NCBI GenBank assembly: GCA_965204095.1
Contig: OZ241991.1
Coordinates: forward strand, 620,001 to 684,000
Source of the DNA: JAPPLB01 sp965204095
GTDB taxonomy: Bacteria; Acidobacteriota; Terriglobia; Bryobacterales; UBA6623
DNA length: 64,000 bases
Direction: 5' to 3'
The notes beneath the pieces were generated by a model. It was given only the letters and a program-made list of their open reading frames with translations, was not told where the DNA came from and ran no database searches. Below, one piece after another: positions 44,929 to 53,676 of this stretch. Position 1 is the first letter of the stretch, and the number at the start of each line of letters is the position of its first letter. The position numbers were made by a program, and so were the translations under genes.

Positions 44929-46344
44929 ATGCGACAAGCGGCCCCTCCTCTTACCCTGACGCGCCGGCAAGCGCTTTCTACCTGCGGTGGCTTCGGCATG
45001 GTAGGGTTGGCGGCGCTTCTGGCCAAGCGCTCGGTTCTGCGCGCTGCGGCGCCGGCGAACCCATTCACGCCGAAACCGCCCCATTTCGAGCCCAAAGCCA
45101 AACATGTCATTTTTCTGGTCATGAACGGCGGCATGTCGCAGGTGGATACCTTCGACCCCAAGCCGATGCTGGATAAGCACCATGGCAAGCCGATGCCTGG
45201 CGGGAATCCGAAGACCGAGCGCAAGACCGGAAACTTGATGAAGTCTCCTTTCCGCTTCCGCAAGTTCGGACAGAGCGGAATCGAAGTCAGCGAGATTTTT
45301 CCACACATCGGCGAGCGGATCGACGACATCTGTGTCCTCCGTTCCATGCATACCGACATTCCCAATCATGAACCATCGTTGTTCATGCTGAACTGCGGCG
45401 AAAACCTGGTGAGGCGACCCTCGTTGGGATCCTGGCTTCTGTATGGGTTGGGCACCGAAAACCAGAACCTGCCCGGCTATATCGTCATGTGTCCTGGGAC
45501 GCCGGTCGTGGGTTCCCCGCTGTGGAATTCCAGTTTTCTACCCGCTGTCTACCAAGGAACTTACATCCCGAACAATGAGACGGATCCGCGGAAGATGATC
45601 CGATTCTTGCAGAGCGAGGATCCAAAACCCGCAGGTCAGCGCAGGCAGCTCGACCTGCTGAAACGACTGAACCGCCTGCACATCGAGGAGCGGGACGGAG
45701 ATTCCCAACTCGAAGCGACCATCCAGTCGATGGAAGTGGCTTTCCGGATGCAGACGGAGGCGCCGGATGCCTTCGACCTCAGTCAGGAGAGCGAGAAGAC
45801 CCGCGCGCGTTACGGAGAAGGTGACTTCGCTCGCGGCTGCCTGATGGCCCGGCGCCTGGTCGAGCGCGGCGTCCGCATGGTGCAGATCTACTTCGGTGAT
45901 AAACAGCCGTGGGACAATCACGACGACATCATGGTTCACCAGAAGCTGGCGCGGCAGGCCGATCCCGCTGTGGCGGCCCTGTTGGACGACCTGAAGTCGC
46001 GGGGTCTTTTGGACGAAACCTTGATCATCTTCGGCGGCGAGTTCGGCCGGACGCCGGCGGTTGAGGTCAGCTCGCGTGTGAAAGTGCAGAACGGCCGCGA
46101 TCACAATCCGTTTGGTTTCTCCATGTGGTTGGCCGGTGGAGGCGTCAAGGGGGGGATGGCCTACGGAGCCACGGACGATTTTGGCTTCAAGGCTGCCGAG
46201 AAGCCCATGCACGTTCATGACCTGCATGCGACGATCCTGCATCTATTGGGGTTTGACCATACTCGTTTGACCTACCACTACAGCGGCCGCGATTTCCGTC
46301 TTACCGATGTCCACGGTGAAGTCGTAAAGGAGATTCTGGCTTGA
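44929..46344 (+). CDS. DUF1501 family protein, Tat-exported sulfatase-like
   Basis: 471 aa starting one base after the previous stop. The twin-arginine signal LTRRQALSTCGGFGMVGLAALL is followed by the DUF1501 features HVIFLVMNGGMSQVDTFDPKP (about 65-85), LGSWLLYGLGTEN, a metal-site-like LIIFGGEFGRTP (about 364) and a final HLLGFDH block. DUF1501 proteins resemble the alkaline phosphatase/sulfatase superfamily and almost always accompany a PSCyt1 protein; the joint function is unknown. Confidence 0.92.
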   Translation: MRQAAPPLTLTRRQALSTCGGFGMVGLAALLAKRSVLRAAAPANPFTPKPPHFEPKAKHVIFLVMNGGMSQVDTFDPKPMLDKHHGKPMPGGNPKTERKTGNLMKSPFRFRKFGQSGIEVSEIFPHIGERIDDICVLRSMHTDIPNHEPSLFMLNCGENLVRRPSLGSWLLYGLGTENQNLPGYIVMCPGTPVVGSPLWNSSFLPAVYQGTYIPNNETDPRKMIRFLQSEDPKPAGQRRQLDLLKRLNRLHIEERDGDSQLEATIQSMEVAFRMQTEAPDAFDLSQESEKTRARYGEGDFARGCLMARRLVERGVRMVQIYFGDKQPWDNHDDIMVHQKLARQADPAVAALLDDLKSRGLLDETLIIFGGEFGRTPAVEVSSRVKVQNGRDHNPFGFSMWLAGGGVKGGMAYGATDDFGFKAAEKPMHVHDLHATILHLLGFDHTRLTYHYSGRDFRLTDVHGEVVKEILA

Positions 46345-46429
46345 ACCACGAGGCGTTGGCGTGTCTCGGGCTGTTAACGGTCCATTCTTTCCTCTTGCCG
46401 TTTTTTTCATGGGATAGAGCCGTACGCGG

Positions 46430-47461
46430 ATGACCTCGGCGACGCAACCTCCAGTCGTCTACGACTACAGGGACATCGATTTCGCCAAGACCGGCAAGCA
46501 TCACTACCAGGTAGCCTTCCATCTTGACGGCACCTGGGGCTATTCGTTGGTTCCGCTTACGGTAATCAATGGAGGCCGCGGGCCCAATCCGAACGGGGTA
46601 GCGGCCTTCGGTGGCACGCACGGTAACGAGTGGGAAGGACCTGTAGCGATCCGGCGTCTGTGCCAGGACCTCGACCCGGATCGAATGTCCGGCCGCGTGA
46701 TCCTGATCCCGCAGTTGAGCGAAAGCGCCTGCCGGGCGAACTCGCGGGTGTCGCCCCTCGATGGGGTCAACATGAATCGCGCCTTTCCCGGCAATCCCCA
46801 GAGCACGATCTCTTACCGCATCGCCCACTTTGTGAAAACCTGTATTTTCCCTCAGGTACGGGTCGTGCTCGACATCCATTCCGGTGGCTACCAGGGGATT
46901 TTCCCGCACGTAGCCTCTTTTCATCTTGTGGAAAATCAAAGCCAGTTCCAGGAAATGGCCGAGGTCGCCAAACTCTTCGATACCCCCTGCGTCATGATTT
47001 ATTCAAAGGAAATGGCCTCAGGGCTGCTTACCGACGAGGCCGAAGCGGAAGGCAAGATCACCATCGGCAGCGAATTCGGCTATGGCGAGTCCGTGAACCG
47101 CCGCGGAACAGCTCATGCTTACGAAGGGATCAAGAACGTGCTGCGCCACTACCGTGTCATCGACGAGCCGATTGTGAAGATCGATGCCGAACGCCTCACG
47201 CCGACGAGGTTTCTCGCTGCTCCCGGGCTTGAGAGCTATGTCCCCTGCCCCAGCGGCGGTATCTGGGAACCGGCGGTCGATCCTGGTGACGCCGTCGATG
47301 AGGGGCAGTTGATTGGACGGTTGCACGACCTCGATTTCCACGTAAAGCCTGCTTGGGAAATCCGTGCGCCGCGCGAGGGAACCATCCTGATGATGCATTT
47401 TCCGGCTGTCGCAAAAAAGGGAACGACCCTCTTCACGCTGGCCGAAGAAGTCAGGATGTAG
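46430..47461 (+). CDS. Succinylglutamate desuccinylase/aspartoacylase family zinc hydrolase
   Basis: 343 aa, cytoplasmic. GGTHGNEWEGP (about 62-72) is the HxxE zinc motif, NMNRAFPGN (about 114) is the substrate-binding motif and LDIHSGG (about 148-154) gives the third zinc ligand. A biotinyl-like beta tail at the end (WEIRAPREGTILMMHFPAVAKKGTTLFTL) is typical of the DoeB-like subgroup, which deacylates N-acetyl diamino acids. It is 85 bases after the DUF1501 gene. Confidence 0.88.
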   Translation: MTSATQPPVVYDYRDIDFAKTGKHHYQVAFHLDGTWGYSLVPLTVINGGRGPNPNGVAAFGGTHGNEWEGPVAIRRLCQDLDPDRMSGRVILIPQLSESACRANSRVSPLDGVNMNRAFPGNPQSTISYRIAHFVKTCIFPQVRVVLDIHSGGYQGIFPHVASFHLVENQSQFQEMAEVAKLFDTPCVMIYSKEMASGLLTDEAEAEGKITIGSEFGYGESVNRRGTAHAYEGIKNVLRHYRVIDEPIVKIDAERLTPTRFLAAPGLESYVPCPSGGIWEPAVDPGDAVDEGQLIGRLHDLDFHVKPAWEIRAPREGTILMMHFPAVAKKGTTLFTLAEEVRM

Positions 47462-47555
47462 TTCAATTATTGCGGCCCCCAGCCGGAAGATGTTTCGAGA
47501 AAGCCGGTGCGGCCCCGGTACCCTCCATCGACCGGCTGTGCGGTGGCAGACTTCT

Positions 47556-47740
47556 CTAGCCTGCATTTCTCACCACGTGGCGAGGCGAAGTGGGTGAGAG
47601 GGGCGTCAGGACGAGGCGCGAGCCGCTTGGCGCGCGCAGGCGTACTTGAACAGTACGTTGAGCACGGCAAGCAAGCGCAACGAAGTCCTGGCGGTCGTAT
47701 CGCGTGCTTCGACCGCCGGGTGGTGAGAAATGCAGGCTAG
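47556..47740 (+). repeat. 184-bp fold-back element, copy 1
   Basis: A 185-base copy with CTAG at both ends and the full two-arm structure. It lies between the amidohydrolase stop and the CRTAC1 gene, and ends 24 bases before the latter's start. Its right arm has CCTGG where most copies have CATGG, which here pairs with the left arm. Confidence 0.92.
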
Positions 47741-47764
47741 GTGGTTGTGACGGTGCTTGATCCC

Positions 47765-49534
47765 ATGGCGTCTAAGAAGGTCATGCCAAAGTTGTTCATC
47801 TGGGGATTGAGCCTGCTGTTGTTTTTTGTATTAACCCCGGCGCGTTCCTACCCTCAAGGGGTGGCCACGACCGGCCGTAAGGCCCAACCGAGCCGTCCGC
47901 TGCCCGCCGGTCTCACCGCCCCCAAGGTCCAATACGTCGACATCGCCAGGAAAGCCGGCCTCAAGGGCCTCAACGTCTCCGGCGAGGAGCACTCCAAGAC
48001 TCTCATTGTCGAGACGACCGGAACCGGAGCCGCGATCTTCGACTATGACAATGACGGCCTGCCGGACATCTTCTTGGTCAACGCGGACCGGCTTGACGAG
48101 AAACAACCGCGACCGACGCACTTCTTGTACAAGAACCTCGGCAACCTGCGGTTCGAGGATGTGACTTCTCGATCCGGCCTACTACACACCGGCTGGGGGC
48201 AGGGTGTCTGCGCCGGTGACATCGACAATGACACTCATGTGGACCTGTTTGTAACGCATTGGGGCCACGACGTACTGTTCCGCAATCAAGGCGATGGGAC
48301 GTTTCGTGATGAGACCCGAGCCCGCGGGTTATTCACCGAGAGTCGTCGTTGGGGCACAGGCTGCGCCTTTCTGGACTACGACCGTGACGGTGACCTTGAT
48401 CTCTTTGTCGCTCGCTACATCGATTTCGATCCGGCCAAGACGCCCCGGCCGGGTGAGGTGGCCCAATGCATGTGGAAAGGAACGCCGGTGGTATGCGGGC
48501 CCCGCGGACTTCCCGGCGAAGCCATGGCCCTGTACCGCAATGACGGTCAAGGCCGCTTCGACGATGTCTCTAAAACAGCCGGGGTGGCTGGTGCGAAGGA
48601 ATACTACGGGTTCACCGTGTTGGTGGGAGACTTCGACAACGACGAGTGGCCCGACGTCTACGTCGCCTGCGATTCAACGGCAAGTCTCTTGTACAGCAAC
48701 AACAAGGACGGCACGTTTGAAGAAGTGGCCGTCTTTTCCGGAGCGGCGTATAACGAAGACGGCAGAGAGCAGGCAGGCATGGGATCGGCGGCAGGTGATT
48801 TTGATCGAGACGGTGACTTGGACATCGTAAAGACCAACTTCTCCGACGATACGCCCACCTTGTATCGCAACCACGGAGATGCCACCTTCACTGATATAAC
48901 CATTGCCTCGGGTCTGGCGGTTCATAATGAATACTTGGGATGGGGCATCTCGTTTCTCGACTTTGACCACGACGGTTGGAAAGACATCTTCATCGCCAAT
49001 GGGCATGTCTATCCCGAAGTGGATCGCAGTCCCCTCAACGAATCGTTCCGGCAAGAGCGCCTGCTGTATTGGAATCGCCGGGATGGCGAATTCTTCGATA
49101 TCTCCCGGCAGGGAGGTCCGGCGATCAGTGCGAAACATGCCTCCAGAGGAATCGCCGTTGGTGATCTGGACAACGACGGAGATCTGGAAATCGTTGTCGT
49201 GAATATGCACGGTCCTCCTTCCCTGCTTGAAAACCGGGCGGCCAAAGGCAACTCGCTCTTGGTGCGTGCGATTACGGTGGACGGGCGCGATGCCATTGGA
49301 GCCCGCGTCACGGCGGTTTCTGGTGAACAGAAGCAGATCGACGAGGTGCGCAGCGGGGGTTTTCACATATCGCAGGGCGATCTGCGCGTCCATTTTGGTT
49401 TGGGAGACGCCTCGAAGGTAAACCTCGAAGTCCGCTGGCCGCGTGGTGAGAGTGAGAGTTTTCAGGATGTCGAAGCCAATCAGATCCTCGTGATTCGGCA
49501 AGGCGCCGGGATCATCAAAAACATCCGCTATTGA
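47765..49534 (+). CDS. CRTAC1 family protein: VCBS/FG-GAP propeller with ASPIC/UnbV domain
   Basis: About 589 aa from the ATG at 47765 (an ATG at 47783 is also possible). A signal peptide (LFIWGLSLLLFFVL) leads into calcium-binding DxDxDG repeats: FDYDNDGLPDIF, DIDNDTHVDLF, DYDRDGDLDLF, DFDNDEWPDVY, DFDRDGDLDIV, DFDHDGWKDIF, DLDNDGDLEIV. The C-terminal ASPIC/UnbV domain includes GARVTAVSG and VRWPRGESESF. Such proteins are extracellular or periplasmic and probably bind sugars or proteins; very common in Solibacter-like genomes. The dispersed element sits directly upstream. Confidence 0.9.
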   Translation: MASKKVMPKLFIWGLSLLLFFVLTPARSYPQGVATTGRKAQPSRPLPAGLTAPKVQYVDIARKAGLKGLNVSGEEHSKTLIVETTGTGAAIFDYDNDGLPDIFLVNADRLDEKQPRPTHFLYKNLGNLRFEDVTSRSGLLHTGWGQGVCAGDIDNDTHVDLFVTHWGHDVLFRNQGDGTFRDETRARGLFTESRRWGTGCAFLDYDRDGDLDLFVARYIDFDPAKTPRPGEVAQCMWKGTPVVCGPRGLPGEAMALYRNDGQGRFDDVSKTAGVAGAKEYYGFTVLVGDFDNDEWPDVYVACDSTASLLYSNNKDGTFEEVAVFSGAAYNEDGREQAGMGSAAGDFDRDGDLDIVKTNFSDDTPTLYRNHGDATFTDITIASGLAVHNEYLGWGISFLDFDHDGWKDIFIANGHVYPEVDRSPLNESFRQERLLYWNRRDGEFFDISRQGGPAISAKHASRGIAVGDLDNDGDLEIVVVNMHGPPSLLENRAAKGNSLLVRAITVDGRDAIGARVTAVSGEQKQIDEVRSGGFHISQGDLRVHFGLGDASKVNLEVRWPRGESESFQDVEANQILVIRQGAGIIKNIRY

Positions 49535-49627
49535 ACGCGGAATGAACGGGGAGGCCGTCGCGATGCGGAAGGGATTCCTATTGCTTCCCCTTGGGGATGT
49601 CTACCACTCTCATTCGGCAATTCCGCA

Positions 49628-49692
49628 GGCCGGTAAAAAAAGACCGTTCTGTGGCAGCCCCTGCCTTTCCCCGAGGGGGGTCTTTTCCGGCC
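49628..49692. repeat. Long inverted repeat downstream of the CRTAC1 gene
   Basis: GGCCGG plus AAAAGACC (49628-49645, with four extra bases between the blocks) is complementary to GGTCTTTTCCGGCC (49679-49692). The hairpin lies about 95 bases after the stop and may end transcription, although no extra U tract follows. Confidence 0.55.
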
Positions 49693-49736
49693 CGAATCTG
49701 CGGTGTCAAATGGCCAATCTTGTTGAATGATCACAG

Positions 49737-49921
49737 CTAGCCTGCCTTTCTCACCACGCGGCGAGGCGAAGTGCGTGAGAGGGCCGTCAGGACGAGGCGC
49801 GAGCCGCTTGACGCGCGCAGGCGTACTTGAACCGTACGTTGAGCACGGCAAGCAAGCGCAACGAAGTCATGGCGGTCGTATTGCGTGCTTCGACCGTCGG
49901 GTGGTGAGAAAGGCAGGCTAG
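49737..49921 (+). repeat. 184-bp fold-back element, copy 2
   Basis: 185 bases with CTAG ends. Both tips carry the same changed base pair relative to the other copies (GCCTGCC on the left, GGCAGGC on the right), so complementarity is kept by a double change. Together with the hairpin it fills most of the 540-base gap between the CRTAC1 and symporter genes. Confidence 0.92.
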
Positions 49922-50073
49922 CGGATAGGGCTGATCAACCTGCTCTCCAACCCTGCCTCAGCGCCGCTGGTCGACACATACCCGCCATTACGTATTGTTG
50001 AGCGGCGGCCTGAAGCGCTTGACCTCGTACCAGGGCTGGTGTTACAAGGGCCGTTTCGAAACCCGCGGTTCAG

Positions 50074-51606
50074 ATGGCTGGATTCACTTGGTTGGATTAT
50101 CTGATTGTGGCCGCATACTTGGCCGGTGTGACTGTGCTGGGCAGTCTTTTCGCCTCTGGTCAAAAGAGTTCTCGTGATTTCTTCCTGGCGGGACGAGGCA
50201 TGTCGTGGTTCCCGATGGCTTTGAGCGTGATCGCCACTGATTTCTCGGCCATCAGTTTCCTGGGTGCTCCGGGGTATGTCGTCGCCCATGATCTGGTGAT
50301 TGACCTGCAGCCTCTGGTGTTCATTTGGGTGCTTCCCATCTCCTTGTACCTGTTCGTTCGGTTCTTTCACCGCCTGGAGCTGATCTCGGCCTACGAGTAC
50401 CTGGAGAAGCGTTTCAACCTCGCTTTGCGCACCGGCTGCAGTCTTCTTTTCATCTGCCTTCGAGTGAGCTGGATGGCGACGGCGCTCTATGCGACGAGTC
50501 TGGCTCTTACTCAGGCGACACCTCTTCCGTTCTGGCTGTGCGCGGTTCTGATCGGGGGCTTGACGACTTTCTACTCCAGCCTCGGTGGAATGAAGGCGGT
50601 GATCTGGACCGATGTCTCGCAGTTCTTCATTTTCGTCACAGCCATCGCCTTGGTCCTCGTCCGGGCGGTGGGTTCGCTCCCTGGCGGAGTCGTCATGGCT
50701 TGGGATACCGCCAACCGCGCCGGCCATACTCGGCTGCTCAATTTCGAAGGGGGATGGGAGACGATCACGACGCCCGCGGTGCTGATCGGAGGAAGCTTCC
50801 TGGTCCTGATCTCCTATGGCGTCGACCAAGTCGTGATCCAACGTTATCTCACCGCGCGAAGCGTCGATGAGATCAAGCGCAGCATGGTATTCCAGGTTTG
50901 CGCAGCGCCGGGCCTGTTGTTCATGTTGGCCGTGATCGGGCTGGCGGTTTTCAGCTTCTATAGCCACTTTCCTGAACGGATTCCGCAAGGACTCGAAACC
51001 GACAAGTGGTTCCCTTATTTCATCGTCCATGAGTTGCCGATGGGCTTTTCCGGGCTGGTCATCGCCGGATTGTTTGCAGCCACGATGTCATCGATCAGTA
51101 GTGGCGTCAATAGCATCACCGCTGCTTGTGTCATCGATTTCTATCGGCGCTTGCTTGCCGGGGACTCTCGGGTGATGCAAAAGCAGGGCGCTTTCCCATC
51201 GTCATCGGCCCCGGCTTTCGCTCAGCAAAACCAGCGTGAAATACGGATCTCTCGGATCCTCTCGGTCTTCTGGGGCGCCGCAGCGACGGCCCTGGCATTT
51301 GTAGTCGGGCGCATCGGAGTGATCGCCATTATCGCCAAGACTCTGAGCGGCTTTTTTGGGGGCGTGCTGTTGGGTGTTTTCCTGTTGGGCATCCTGGCGC
51401 CAAGAGTGAACGGTCCTGGCGCTCTGTTGGGAGGGCTGATCGGTTTCGCCACGATTTCGACGGTAGGCCTGGCGACCCCGATCAACTTGTTCTGGTATGC
51501 CCCCATCGGTTGCTTGACCACCTTGGCTGCCGGAACGGTTGTGAGCCGTTTCTTTGCGCTCCCTTCCGAGAACCAAACCTCAGGCCTTACATTGAAGACC
51601 GAGTAG
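50074..51606 (+). CDS. Sodium:solute symporter (SSF family)
   Basis: 510 aa with about 13 hydrophobic segments, the normal SSF length. The first helix WLDYLIVAAYLAGVTVLGSLF is followed by the family signature FFLAGRGMSWFPMALSVIATDFSAISFLGAPGYV (about 32-66). A loop with LEKRFNLALR and the helix with SSLGGMKAVIWTDVSQ are also typical. It imports a sugar, carboxylate or similar solute with sodium; substrate cannot be told. It stands between two copies of the dispersed element with the glycosyltransferase gene. Confidence 0.92.
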   Translation: MAGFTWLDYLIVAAYLAGVTVLGSLFASGQKSSRDFFLAGRGMSWFPMALSVIATDFSAISFLGAPGYVVAHDLVIDLQPLVFIWVLPISLYLFVRFFHRLELISAYEYLEKRFNLALRTGCSLLFICLRVSWMATALYATSLALTQATPLPFWLCAVLIGGLTTFYSSLGGMKAVIWTDVSQFFIFVTAIALVLVRAVGSLPGGVVMAWDTANRAGHTRLLNFEGGWETITTPAVLIGGSFLVLISYGVDQVVIQRYLTARSVDEIKRSMVFQVCAAPGLLFMLAVIGLAVFSFYSHFPERIPQGLETDKWFPYFIVHELPMGFSGLVIAGLFAATMSSISSGVNSITAACVIDFYRRLLAGDSRVMQKQGAFPSSSAPAFAQQNQREIRISRILSVFWGAAATALAFVVGRIGVIAIIAKTLSGFFGGVLLGVFLLGILAPRVNGPGALLGGLIGFATISTVGLATPINLFWYAPIGCLTTLAAGTVVSRFFALPSENQTSGLTLKTE

Positions 51607-51802
51607 CAGGAGACACTCACAGCCTGTAGTCCGAGCAACAAGGGCTTCAAATGCCATTGAGAGACCGCGTGCAGTGGAAAAAGCAGATTCTTTGTTCTCA
51701 TCGACGAGCACCTCGACCCGTTGGCTTCCGAGGTCGAGTGGGTGAGCTGAGTGCGCTCCCCGTAGCTCGGGCCGTCCGTCCGGCGTTGTTGCAAGCGAAG
51801 CT

Positions 51803-53083
51803 GTGAGGTTGCTCGTCGTTCCGGTGGGGAGTGCGGGCGACGTGCACCCGTTCGTCAGCATCGCCCTTGAACTCAGCGCACGTGGTCACGACGTCACTGT
51901 CATCACGAGCGCGTACTTCGCGCCGCTGCTTGAGCGCGTGGGTCTGCCTACGGTTCAGTTCGGGACCGTCGAGCAGTTCGACGCCATCGCCTCGAACCCC
52001 CGTCTCTGGCACCGGCTCCACGGCCTCGGTGTGGTCGCGACCGGCGTCGGGCTCGGCATATCACCGCTTTACCGGCTCATTGAACAGGAAGCGGCCCGTG
52101 ATGACTTGGTAGTCGTCGCCCACCCGCTCGCCTTCGGCGCTCGAGTGGCGCACGAGACCCTTGCGATCCCGCTGGTAACGGTCCATCTCTCGCCGACGAG
52201 CTTTTGGAGCCTGCACGAGACACCGGTGCTGGCACTGGGGCTCGGGTCCATCAACGCATTGCCGCGGCCGCTAAAGCGCGCGCTGCTAGCTGTCAGCGAC
52301 CGGCTCGCGGACCGGGTGATTGCGCCCCCGGTGAACCGTTTCCGGAGGGAGATCGGCCTGCCGCCCGTGAGGCACATCGTCAGCCGGTGGTGGCACTCCC
52401 CACAGCGCGTCATCGGACTCTTTCCGGACTGGTTCGCGGCGCCGCAGCCCGACTGGCCCCCTCAGACGACCCTGACCGGCTTCCCGCTCTATGATGAGCG
52501 CGGTGTGACCGCAGTGCCTCCGGACCTCGACGAGTTTCTGGAATCGGCGCAGGCCGCGGGTGACCCGCCGATCGTCTTCGCTCCCGGCTCTGGAAACCGG
52601 CAGGCCCGCCGGTTCTTCACGGCGGCTTGCGACGCCTGCAGGCGGTTGGGGCGACGCGGCGTGCTGCTGACCCGCTACACCGATCATCTCCCCCGCCTGC
52701 TGCCCGAGGGAGTGAGGCGCGCGGACTACGCGCCGTTCAGTTTGGTGCTGCCTCGTGCCGCCGCGCTTGTACACCACGGCGGCATAGGCACCTCGGCTCA
52801 GGCGCTCGCCGCCGGACGGCCGCAGTTGGTCATGCCGATGACGTTCGACCAGCCCGACAATGCGGCTCGGCTGCAGCGGCTCGGCGTGGCTCGCACGCTG
52901 CCGCCGAAGCGCTTCTCCGGTGCGTCCGTCGCCCGCGAACTCGCGGCGCTGATCGAGTCCGCCATCGTCGCGCGCAAATGTGCGGACGTCGCCCGACGCT
53001 TCGATAGCATCGACCCTGTCGGGCAGACGTGCGACATCATCGAAGGCTATGGGCGCTGGCCGGACGAAGAGGCCGTTCCGTAG
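51803..53083 (+). CDS. UDP-glycosyltransferase (GT1/MGT-like)
   Basis: 426 aa with a GTG start. The N-terminal MRLLVVPVGSAGDVHPFVSIALELSARGHDVTVIT is the acceptor-side Rossmann fold of GT1 enzymes. The C-terminal donor motif LVHHGGIGTSAQALAAGRPQLVMPMTFDQPDNA (about 316-348) includes the HGG and the final D/Q pair. The closest types glycosylate sterols, rhamnolipid precursors or natural products. Its coding sequence is richer in GC at third positions than its neighbours, which may reflect transfer. No biosynthetic partner genes are next to it. Confidence 0.88.
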   Translation: MRLLVVPVGSAGDVHPFVSIALELSARGHDVTVITSAYFAPLLERVGLPTVQFGTVEQFDAIASNPRLWHRLHGLGVVATGVGLGISPLYRLIEQEAARDDLVVVAHPLAFGARVAHETLAIPLVTVHLSPTSFWSLHETPVLALGLGSINALPRPLKRALLAVSDRLADRVIAPPVNRFRREIGLPPVRHIVSRWWHSPQRVIGLFPDWFAAPQPDWPPQTTLTGFPLYDERGVTAVPPDLDEFLESAQAAGDPPIVFAPGSGNRQARRFFTAACDACRRLGRRGVLLTRYTDHLPRLLPEGVRRADYAPFSLVLPRAAALVHHGGIGTSAQALAAGRPQLVMPMTFDQPDNAARLQRLGVARTLPPKRFSGASVARELAALIESAIVARKCADVARRFDSIDPVGQTCDIIEGYGRWPDEEAVP

Positions 53084-53192
53084 TCGAGTGAAGGTCAGGC
53101 CGTCGCCCCTCGAACGGGATGAGGCCCACGTGTTGCCGATTCCGCCTGACAACGCGTCGATGCTCCCGGATGCTCCGGCATCGTTGGCCACT

Positions 53193-53376
53193 CTAGCCTG
53201 CATTTCTCACCACGTGGCGAGGCGAAGTGCATGAGAGGGTCGTCAGGACGAGGCGCGAGCCGCTTGGCGCGCGCAGGCGTACTTGACAGTACGTTGAGCA
53301 CGGCAAGCAAGCGCAACGAAGTCATGGCGGTCGTATCGTGTGCTTCGACCGTCGGGTGGTGAGAAATGCAGGCTAG
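53193..53376 (+). repeat. 184-bp fold-back element, copy 3
   Basis: 184 bases with CTAG ends, 110 bases after the glycosyltransferase stop. In the left arm GTGCATGAG replaces the GTGCGTGAG of other copies, and the partner base in the right arm is changed to match, so a G-C pair has become A-U. Confidence 0.92.
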
Positions 53377-53676
53377 CTGTTGGACATGTGCCGATGACTG
53401 CCGCATTCGGCGCCTGATCGGACCGGGGCCGATTGAAATGGCCTCCGAGTAAAACCGCAAGCGGATTGGCTGGTCGACTGACTATCCGGCCCCAGGTTGT
53501 TCGGTTGGACGACCAAGGTGGACCGTCTGCAGACGGCTTTTGTGGTCCCGTAGATTCCCGTTTGCAATGAGGGAAACAACGAGGAAAGCATGTTCGGATT
53601 GGTTAGAGTAAATCACTTGCCATGAATAACTTGCGAGCAGTTTTAGCTAACGCTGCCCGAAACCTTGACACGTCCG
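53377..53676. other. Intergenic region, nothing recognised
   Basis: 300 bases between an element copy and the stop of the propeller protein. No gene, hairpin or repeat was found. Confidence 0.45.

Noticed and set aside
46367..46410. Weak hairpin followed by a T run after the DUF1501 gene as a terminator
   Set aside because: Only a 5-bp stem with a long loop; too weak to annotate.
47507..47740. Short open frames across the fold-back elements, giving near-identical peptides in each copy
   Set aside because: Similarity comes from the repeat DNA; frames exist on both strands and are not kept in the hybrid and half copies, so no protein is claimed.
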